7,831 bases of DNA from JBFLVQ01 sp040758525 (GTDB taxonomy: Bacteria > Acidobacteriota > Blastocatellia > Chloracidobacteriales > JADJPF01), in the NCBI GenBank assembly GCA_040758525.1, contig JBFLVQ010000458.1:1-7831 (forward strand). Reading direction: 5' to 3'. The translations under genes were made by a program, and so were the position numbers. Every line of letters starts with the position of its first letter. Position 1 is the first letter of the stretch. This document shows, piece after piece, positions 1 to 4,171 of this stretch. Under the pieces are notes generated by a model. The model searched no databases. It saw only the letters and a program-made list of their open reading frames with translations, and was not told the origin of the DNA.

Positions 1-1
1 T

Positions 2-655
2 GATCTCTTACTGCAAAAACTACACAAGTTGCTTACTGAAAATTTGCATAGCAAGAACTTTAATATAGCAACAGAGAGAAGCTTGACAGATGCAGTTTTA
101 AAGATCTCTTTGATAGAGAAGGAGAGTAAGCAGGTAGTTGGGATAAAACTAGTAAACAGACGTGGTAGGATACTTTTGCAAAGAGAGTTCTCTGATAATG
201 GGGATCTTGCCGGTATCGCAAACCAAATTATCGAGTATATGGCTGAAGAAAAATTTCCTTTCTCAGCTTCTGCTACGTTTATAGAAAAGCCATCTGTCCC
301 TAAATTAATTACTCCCAAGCCTGGAGAGGTTATCGATAATAGTTGTGAGAATAGAAAGGACAAAATAGTTTGGGAGTTTGATTGGTCAGATATTCCAGAA
401 GCTACCTATTACCATCTTTATGTTATTGGAGCAGGCGCCCAATATCCTATAATTAACATTGATAATTTAGCCACATCATCTTTTAAACAGGTAAAATCTA
501 GTTCATATATAATTGATACTTATAGATTAGGTTGGCGTTGGAAAGTACGGGCTAAGGTAAATGGAGACTGGACTGACTGGTCAGAAGAGCAGACCTTTGA
601 TGTAGAGCCACTCAATACAGACTGTGATAATGAAGAGAATATAGATAACGATTAG
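2..655 (+). CDS. 5'-truncated protein with C-terminal fibronectin-III-like domain
   Basis: The reading frame is open to the left edge of the window (D-L-L-L-Q-K-L-H-K precede the TTG at 29), so the start lies outside and the TTG at 29 is probably an internal Leu. The visible N-terminal part (about nt 2-260) alternates helix and strand, including ADA-like 'TDAVLKISLIE' and 'VNRRGRILLQREF'. This resembles the small alpha/beta domains of CsgG/LpoB/TolB-N-type envelope proteins, but the similarity is pattern-level only. After a proline-rich hinge (KPSVPKLITPKPGEV) comes a beta-sandwich of about 90 residues with the Trp/Tyr spacing of fibronectin-III-like modules: WEFDWSDIPEATYYHLYV, then GWRWKVRAKVNGDWTDWSEE. 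The tail is acidic (Asp/Glu/Asn-rich). No membrane segment is visible, and a signal peptide could lie upstream. Arginine is mostly AGA/AGG and the gene is more AT-rich than the rest of the window. It converges on the DUF72 remnant with a 7-bp gap. Function unknown; an envelope role is an inference. Confidence 0.75.
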   Translation, partial: DLLLQKLHKLLTENLHSKNFNIATERSLTDAVLKISLIEKESKQVVGIKLVNRRGRILLQREFSDNGDLAGIANQIIEYMAEEKFPFSASATFIEKPSVPKLITPKPGEVIDNSCENRKDKIVWEFDWSDIPEATYYHLYVIGAGAQYPIINIDNLATSSFKQVKSSSYIIDTYRLGWRWKVRAKVNGDWTDWSEEQTFDVEPLNTDCDNEENIDND

Positions 656-662
656 AATACTT

Positions 663-855
663 CTACGACTGGCAGAGCTTTTTGAGGATAAGCGCATTCT
701 CAGCAGCAGATCCTGCTTCATCATTATCAAAATAGAGATAAATCGCCTGTAATTCGTCTTGCCAATCTTTTAGCGGGCAGAGTGGCGGGGTAGAATCTTC
801 CTCGCCAATGTTTATAGTGCCAGCCAGAAGTTCCTATATAAAGCTTTTTGAGCAT
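663..855 (-). pseudogene. DUF72 (YecE-like) gene remnant with internal deletion and frameshift
   Basis: On the minus strand an ATG at 855-853 is preceded by AAGAGG four bases upstream and opens MLKKLYIGTSGWHYKHWRG, then RFYPATLPAKRL. This is the classic N-terminus of DUF72 proteins (YxGTSGWxYxxWxGxFYP). That frame soon stops (TGA near 734). The next frame carries the family's C-terminus: DWQDELQAIYLYFDNDEAG and SAAENALILKKLCQS, ending in TAG at 665-663 (compare the family's vYvYFnND..G.Av.NA..L). The two frames meet around 763-767. DUF72 proteins are usually about 240-300 residues, so roughly 180-200 codons of the barrel are missing and the gene cannot encode a working protein. Both ends being recognisable points to one internal deletion rather than slow decay. 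It is divergent from the RRM gene (46 bp between start codons) and converges on the truncated gene to its left. The DUF72 identification is by family knowledge and was not searched. Confidence 0.82.
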
Positions 856-863
856 ATTTCCTC

Positions 864-894
864 TTGCTTTATCTGCCCAAGATCATCGTATACT
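864..894 (+). promoter_or_regulatory. Candidate promoter of the RRM gene, start codon at the expected +1
   Basis: TATACT at 889-894 matches the -10 consensus at five of six positions. TTGCTT at 864-869 is a weak -35, 19 bp upstream. Transcription would begin at about 901-902, which is the ATG itself, and no Shine-Dalgarno is seen before the ATG. This suggests a leaderless or very short-leader mRNA. The prediction rests on motif and spacing alone. Confidence 0.35.
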
Positions 895-901
895 AGAGCC
901 G

Positions 902-1336
902 ATGAACAAGGTCCTAATTATCGAAAACCTTCCTACTGATAAAGGATCATCTGAAGTCACCGAGTTGCTTGCGCCACTTGGCAAGGTGAACTGGGTGTAC
1001 GTACAGGGCGAGCGCGCTGGCCGCAACAGCAAGACTGCCTATGTCGAGATGGGCAGTCAGCAGGAGGCTGCCCAAGCTATTGTTAAATGGAATGGGGTAG
1101 AATGGGCCGAGCGGGTGCTACGTGTCAAGTATGTAGACGCCAACTTCGATCCCAATGCCACTATTTCTGGTGACTCCTGGCCACAATTAACCCCACCAGA
1201 GAATTTTCCCAAGATGAATGTAGAGCCGCAAATTGCCGTTATTGGTACACCAGAGCACAATATCAACTGGTATGTTGTGATAGTTGTTATCGCACTGGTT
1301 ACACTTGGTTTTACAATCTACAAACTTATGTGGTAA
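902..1336 (+). CDS. RRM-fold protein with C-terminal transmembrane tail
   Basis: The product is 144 aa from ATG 902. An in-frame TTG at 848 would add 18 residues, but these are antisense to the DUF72 start and precede the RRM fold, so 902 is preferred. Residues 3-78 form one RNA-recognition motif: beta1 VLIIENLP (4-11, RNP2 position), helix SEVTELLAPLG, strand VNWVYV, beta3 SKTAYVEM (43-50, RNP1 position), helix QQEAAQAIVKWNG and a final strand RVLRVKYV. Of the usual RNA-stacking aromatics only Tyr47 remains; RNP2 position 2 is Ile6 and RNP1 position 3 is Thr45. A proline-rich linker (about 80-121) leads to a hydrophobic helix, NWYVVIVVIALVTLGFTIY (122-140), followed by KLMW. This makes a tail-anchored protein, probably with the RRM in the cytoplasm. 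Bacterial single-RRM proteins are usually short, soluble RNA-binding proteins with a Gly-rich tail, so this architecture is unusual. The gene ends 14 bp before the convergent SUMF1-type gene. Confidence 0.85.
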   Translation: MNKVLIIENLPTDKGSSEVTELLAPLGKVNWVYVQGERAGRNSKTAYVEMGSQQEAAQAIVKWNGVEWAERVLRVKYVDANFDPNATISGDSWPQLTPPENFPKMNVEPQIAVIGTPEHNINWYVVIVVIALVTLGFTIYKLMW

Positions 1337-1360
1337 TAGACTCGCGACTATTAGCGACTA
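1335..1360. repeat. Small repeats at the junction of two convergent genes
   Basis: AATAG (1335-1339) and CTATT (1348-1352) can form a 5-bp stem around a TCGCGA palindrome, and GCGACTA occurs twice, 10 bp apart (1344-1350, 1354-1360). The structure spans both stop codons. It is too weak to call a bidirectional terminator, but no other terminator is seen between the two genes. Confidence 0.25.
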
Positions 1361-2295
1361 AGTTGATTTTGCGATACTTGAGGTTGTATGCTAGCGGCAA
1401 TACGCAGGCCATAAAATCTATATTTACCCATAGGATCACAATAGATACGGTTCGAGACACGGCACAAAATCCTGGGATCGCCCCAAGAGCCACCACGTAG
1501 TACCCGGTATTTACCCTTATCTGCTCCCTGAGGATTATCTAATGCGCTACCACGATAGAAGTTAGGATTATACCAATCTTCACACCACTCCCAGACATTG
1601 CCGAGCATATCAAAGAGACCAAACTGATTTGGCTGATAACTCCCTACTACAGCAGTATGCGGGCTAGTTTTAGTACGGTTATCAGCAAAGCGACTGAGGG
1701 TAGAGTCTTGTGCAGCATATTCCCACTCTGCTTCAGTGGGCAGACGATATTGCTGTCCAGTGATCTGTGAGAGCCATTGACAGTAGTCCTGGGCATCTTG
1801 CCAACTGATATTAAGTACCGGATGGTTGGGCTTTTCCAGAAAATAGTCTTTACCTAGCTTAGGATTAGGAGGATAGTTCTGACCAATTGCATCACAGTAG
1901 GATTTCCACTGAGCGTTGGTCACCTCAAAGCGACCCAATTTGAAGGCGCCCAGCTTGACTTGATGAATCGGCAATTCATCTATTTCGCCTAGGTCACTAC
2001 CCATTTCAAAACTGCCGGCAGGGATGTGTACCATTTCAGGCAATAAATAGTTGCCGCTTGATAGCTGCACACCATAAAAGGTACCGACCAGTTGGGCAGA
2101 AGGCAGTGGCCTGACGACACGTTCCAGTTGCTGGTAAGCGAAAAAGAGAAATAGGCTTAATGGCAGTAACAAGACAGCAAAGAGATAACCGCCAGTCTGG
2201 CCTAACTCGGCAATAAAGCGGCGCCACCAACGGTAAGGGGGTGGACAAGATCGATACTTTTTAACTTCTGGGCTATTTTCTCTAGGCACTATCAC
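1351..2295 (-). CDS. Membrane-anchored SUMF1/FGE-type (formylglycine-generating-like) domain protein
   Basis: The product is 314 aa from a GTG at 2295, which has AAGGA eight bases upstream (complement of 2304-2308). The frame stays open to an ATG at 2403, but that start overlaps the upstream gene by 80 bp and adds a low-complexity leader. A basic patch (YRWWRRF, 21-27) precedes one hydrophobic span (about 37-54), giving N-in topology with the large domain outside. Residues about 88-305 are a SUMF1/FGE-sulfatase fold: VHIPAGSFEMGSD, FEVTNAQWKSYC, HPVLNISWQDAQDYCQWL, YRLPTEAEWEYAA, GLFDMLGNVWEWCEDWY, RVLRGGSWGDPRILC and YGLRIAAS. True aerobic FGE uses a Cys pair in GGSxxCxxxxC. Here the first position is Asp273 and only Cys278 remains, so sulfatase-activating oxidase activity is unlikely. 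The domain also serves as a ligand-binding or iron-enzyme scaffold (EgtB, PvdO). The gene follows the 116-aa membrane protein by 28 bp, probably as an operon. No sulfatase gene is in the window. Confidence 0.88.
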   Translation of the reverse strand: MIVPRENSPEVKKYRSCPPPYRWWRRFIAELGQTGGYLFAVLLLPLSLFLFFAYQQLERVVRPLPSAQLVGTFYGVQLSSGNYLLPEMVHIPAGSFEMGSDLGEIDELPIHQVKLGAFKLGRFEVTNAQWKSYCDAIGQNYPPNPKLGKDYFLEKPNHPVLNISWQDAQDYCQWLSQITGQQYRLPTEAEWEYAAQDSTLSRFADNRTKTSPHTAVVGSYQPNQFGLFDMLGNVWEWCEDWYNPNFYRGSALDNPQGADKGKYRVLRGGSWGDPRILCRVSNRIYCDPMGKYRFYGLRIAASIQPQVSQNQLSR

Positions 2296-2303
2296 TAGTT
2301 TTA

Positions 2304-2308
2304 TCCTT
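2304..2308 (-). promoter_or_regulatory. Shine-Dalgarno supporting the GTG start at 2295
   Basis: The minus strand reads AAGGA, then eight bases, then GTG (2295-2293). A competing ATG at 2317-2315 sits directly after GAGGG with no spacer and runs only 11 codons to a TAG in another frame. This site therefore favours the GTG start, though not decisively. Confidence 0.5.
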
Positions 2309-2323
2309 GGCGGCCATCCCTCG

Positions 2324-2674
2324 TTAACGCATATTGCGATATTCTGAGACGGTGCGGGTAACAGGAGGTGGTTCGGTGGGCTTGGACTGTTCCAGCAACT
2401 CACCCGTTGCTTCCTGGATATCTCTTAGAATCTGTTCTTGATCAAAACGGGTTGGCTTACCATCCTGGTTGAATGAACCATAATAGTTTGAACCCGCACG
2501 CATCGCGGCTACACGCGCCTCGGGGACTTTACGATTACGGCGTAGATTCTGCAGTGCCTCACGATACTCTCGTTCTATCCTACGCTTCTTAGTAGCATTG
2601 TAGTAGAGCATAAAACCAGCAGCTAAAAAGGCTACAATGACAAAGATCAAACCGTAAAATTGACTATCTTCCAT
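2324..2674 (-). CDS. Small single-span membrane protein with charged cytoplasmic tail
   Basis: The product is 116 aa from ATG 2674 to TAA 2324. A short acidic N-terminus (MEDSQF) is followed by one hydrophobic helix (YGLIFVIVAFLAAGFMLYY, about 7-25) and then KKRR (29-32), which predicts N-out/C-in topology with most of the protein cytoplasmic. Residues about 30-50 (RRIEREYREALQNLRRNRK) should be helical. The following segment, VPEARVAAMRAGSNYYG then DGKPTRFDQEQILRDIQEATG, has the pattern of a widespread uncharacterised region in bacterial membrane-associated proteins (repeat-like helix, 'alreGr.yY', 'D...I..DI.aA'). I recall this only as a pattern and have no family name for it. The C-terminus is a Pro/Thr-rich tail (KPTEPPPVTRT). 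It is the first gene of a likely operon with the SUMF1-type protein. No Shine-Dalgarno is evident before the ATG, so initiation may be weak. Function unknown. Confidence 0.8.
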   Translation of the reverse strand: MEDSQFYGLIFVIVAFLAAGFMLYYNATKKRRIEREYREALQNLRRNRKVPEARVAAMRAGSNYYGSFNQDGKPTRFDQEQILRDIQEATGELLEQSKPTEPPPVTRTVSEYRNMR

Positions 2675-2737
2675 GTAATATTAATACGCAAGATACTATC
2701 CAATTTTAACTAACAGTAGCCTGCGAATCTCCTTAAA

Positions 2738-2754
2738 ATAAGAGTCTATTATAT
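2738..2754. repeat. Shared 17-bp intergenic motif, copy 1
   Basis: ATAAGAGTCTATTATAT here matches ATAAGAGTCTGTTATAT at 4103-4119 in 16 of 17 positions, with no clear similarity on either side. Both copies are intergenic and contain -10-like sequence, so a shared operator/promoter element is the simplest reading. Confidence 0.5.
2748..2753 (-). promoter_or_regulatory. Candidate -10 box for the leftward membrane-protein/SUMF1 operon
   Basis: The minus strand reads TATAAT exactly, 73 bp upstream of the ATG at 2674. The -35 window 17 bp upstream reads TTTCCC, a poor match, so a factor-dependent promoter or a chance match are both possible. It lies inside the shared 17-bp motif, whose plus strand also offers TATATT at 2750-2755 as a -10 for the VWA gene. 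Confidence 0.35.
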
Positions 2755-2902
2755 TTGCTGGAGTCCTAAGGGGAAAGAGAATAGTTTTACCATCTACGAC
2801 TTTTTCCCCATCAGCAACCTCCCTAGTACAAAAATATTTTCTATCAATCGCCTACTCCAGCGCAATGGCAATAAGAGAGAAAACTTACTATTGATACCTA
2901 GG

Positions 2903-2921
2903 ATTTTGCCGCTAGCAAAAT
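2903..2921. repeat. Inverted repeat upstream of the VWA gene
   Basis: ATTTTGC (2903-2909) and GCAAAAT (2915-2921) form a perfect 7-bp stem with a 5-base loop. An outer CCTAG (2897-2901)/CTAGG (2929-2933) pair could extend it with a bulge. It lies about 80 bp before the VWA start and has no T-run after it, so an operator or RNA leader structure is more likely than a terminator. Confidence 0.35.
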
Positions 2922-2989
2922 ATTTGTTCTAGGCAAAGCAAAACCTCGGCCTATTTGATCATCTTCACAGGTACAGGTAAGAGGTTTTT

Positions 2990-2996
2990 GGAGGGG
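2990..2996 (+). promoter_or_regulatory. Shine-Dalgarno fixing the VWA start at ATG 3003
   Basis: GGAGGGG lies six bases before ATG 3003. The frame stays open to a TTG at 2955 that has no ribosome site and would put 16 polar residues ahead of an otherwise normal signal peptide. ATG 3003 is therefore chosen. Confidence 0.75.
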
Positions 2997-3002
2997 TTTC
3001 CT

Positions 3003-3971
3003 ATGCAAGGTTTGAATGTGAAAATAGTAGCGCTTTTGCTGACTCTAATGTTCTTGAACGGTGCGATACAGCCAGTCCGATCTGAAGTTGAGGGTGTGAA
3101 AGAGACGTCAAAACAGCCGCCCTCGTCCGAAGACCCTGTGATCCATATTGGCACCAAATTGGTTACACTCGCTATCACCGTCACAGATAGTTACGGCCGG
3201 CTTGTGACCGGCTTAGAGAAAGAGCATTTCGAGGTCTTTGATAATAAAGTGAAACAACAGGTTGAGTTCTTCAGTACCGAAGACCTGCCTATTTCCGTAG
3301 CACTCGTCTTTGACCGCTCTGGCAGTATGAAAAGTCGTGTAACTCGCTCTCTTGCCTCATTACGTCGCTTTATTGGCGCAAGCAATGAGAAGGATGAGTA
3401 CTGTTTAGTAACTTTCAATAATTCTGCACAACTAGCCAGTGATTACACACGCAATCCAGATCAATTGGCTAATAGCCTAGTGATGGTTGAGACAAAAGGT
3501 GCGACGGCACTTTATGACGCGGTCTATATAGGATTAGAGAAGGCACGAGTAGGGCGTCATGCCAAGAAAGCGGTCGTAATACTTAGTGATGGTCAGGATA
3601 ATAGCAGCCGCTATTCATTAAATGAGTTGAAAAAATTGGCCAAAGAGTCCGATGTCTTGATCTATGCGATTGGAATGGTTGAGCAGTGGTCTAACGATCC
3701 TTTGGATTTGGAAGGTCGTTGGATTCTTGAAGAGTTGGCTATGCTGACTGGTGGGCGAGCATTCTTTCCTAGCAATGAACAAGAGCTACAATCAGCTGTT
3801 ATGCATATAGCGTTAGAGTTGCGCCGCCAGTACAGTATAGGTTTTTCCCCTACTACCCCAGCCGATGGTAAATGGCACAAACTAAAAATTAAACTACATC
3901 CGCCTAAAGGGCTGAGCTATCTCTCTGTGCGTGGTCGCGAAGGCTATTACGCCAAACAGTCTGCAGAATAG
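3003..3971 (+). CDS. Secreted VWA-domain protein (VWFA-related acidobacterial type)
   Basis: The product is 322 aa. Residues 1-27 look like a Sec signal peptide: Lys7, a hydrophobic core IVALLLTLMFL, and a possible cut after Ser27 (V-R-S); no lipobox Cys is seen. Residues about 45-100 form a short beta domain (KLVTLAITVTDSYGRLVTGL, HFEVFDNKVKQQVEFFS) that typically precedes the VWA fold in this family. The VWA domain (about 98-290) has an intact metal-ion-dependent adhesion site: DRSGS (Asp104, Ser106, Ser108), Thr168 in KGATALYD and Asp196 in LSDGQD. The C-terminal part (LRRQYSIGFSPTTPADGKWH, REGYYAKQ) matches the usual family ending. Length is typical for a single-domain member. Such proteins are thought to bind protein or matrix partners through a divalent metal outside the cytoplasm; the partner is unknown. 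The gene is divergent from the SUMF1 operon and is followed by a hairpin terminator at 4005-4045. Confidence 0.9.
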   Translation: MQGLNVKIVALLLTLMFLNGAIQPVRSEVEGVKETSKQPPSSEDPVIHIGTKLVTLAITVTDSYGRLVTGLEKEHFEVFDNKVKQQVEFFSTEDLPISVALVFDRSGSMKSRVTRSLASLRRFIGASNEKDEYCLVTFNNSAQLASDYTRNPDQLANSLVMVETKGATALYDAVYIGLEKARVGRHAKKAVVILSDGQDNSSRYSLNELKKLAKESDVLIYAIGMVEQWSNDPLDLEGRWILEELAMLTGGRAFFPSNEQELQSAVMHIALELRRQYSIGFSPTTPADGKWHKLKIKLHPPKGLSYLSVRGREGYYAKQSAE

Positions 3972-4004
3972 CTACCCAGAATTAATTTTACCATCCTCCT
4001 TATG

Positions 4005-4045
4005 CCAGGATTTCCATACCGTTGGGAAGTCCTGGTAATTCTTTT
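4005..4045 (+). terminator. Intrinsic terminator after the VWA gene
   Basis: CCAGGATTTCC (4005-4015) pairs with GGAAGTCCTGG (4025-4035) as an 11-bp stem with one T-G wobble and a 9-base loop, followed by TAATTCTTTT (4036-4045). It starts 34 bp after the VWA stop and should separate that unit from the GH13 gene. The T-tract is interrupted, so read-through is possible. Confidence 0.65.
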
Positions 4046-4066
4046 GTCTAAAGAGCTAATTACCAG
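4032..4066. repeat. Second inverted repeat overlapping the terminator stem
   Basis: CTGGTAATT (4032-4040) and AATTACCAG (4058-4066) are perfect 9-base reverse complements. An inner CTTT (4041-4044)/AAAG (4050-4053) pair can stack inside. It shares 4032-4035 with the 3' arm of the terminator, so both hairpins cannot form fully at once. Confidence 0.5.
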
Positions 4067-4102
4067 CCAGAAATATTCGAAACATTCCTCTTCCCTTTGC
4101 CG

Positions 4103-4120
4103 ATAAGAGTCTGTTATATC
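4103..4120 (+). promoter_or_regulatory. Candidate promoter of the GH13 gene and shared 17-bp motif, copy 2
   Basis: ATAAGAGTCTGTTATAT (4103-4119) repeats the motif at 2738-2754. Within it TG (4112-4113), one base, then TATATC (4115-4120) resembles an extended -10. The -35 position (about 4092-4097) reads TCCCTT, a poor match. A start near 4127 would give a leader of about 45 bases containing the AAGGAG at 4161-4166. Confidence 0.4.
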
Positions 4121-4160
4121 CTTCACAATGACCACAGTTAAATACTACGCAAAAGCTTTT

Positions 4161-4166
4161 AAGGAG
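4161..4166 (+). promoter_or_regulatory. Shine-Dalgarno of the GH13 gene
   Basis: AAGGAG is followed by five bases and then ATG 4172. This is a near-ideal ribosome site, so the low-complexity N-terminal stretch of the protein is very likely translated. Confidence 0.8.
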
Positions 4167-4171
4167 TAGAT

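Larger units (their letters stand above)
2675..3002. other. 328-bp intergenic region between divergent genes
   Basis: This stretch separates the leftward membrane-protein operon from the rightward VWA gene and should hold both promoters. It contains a copy of the 17-bp motif shared with the GH13 upstream region (2738-2754), an exact TATAAT on the minus strand (complement of 2748-2753), a GGGGAAA/TTTCCCC inverted repeat (2770-2776 with 2803-2809) and an ATTTTGC/GCAAAAT hairpin (2903-2921). The minus strand has two short protein-like open stretches without start codons (2696-2842 and about 2802-2930), so part of it could be decayed coding sequence. Confidence 0.5.

Noticed and set aside
848..901. 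TTG start at 848 extending the RRM protein by 18 residues
   Set aside because: No ribosome site. The extra codons are antisense to the DUF72 start, and the RRM fold begins right after ATG 902.
2296..2403. ATG start at 2403 for the SUMF1-type protein
   Set aside because: It would overlap the upstream gene by 80 bp and add a Pro/Ser-rich leader read out of that gene's codons. The GTG at 2295 has a better ribosome site and spacing.
2955..3002. TTG start at 2955 for the VWA protein
   Set aside because: No ribosome site, and it would place 16 residues before a normal signal peptide. ATG 3003 has GGAGGGG six bases upstream.
3947..4135. 62-codon minus-strand frame covering the VWA/GH13 gap
   Set aside because: It runs through both hairpins and the likely promoter, overlaps the VWA stop and has no ribosome site. 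Probably a chance frame.
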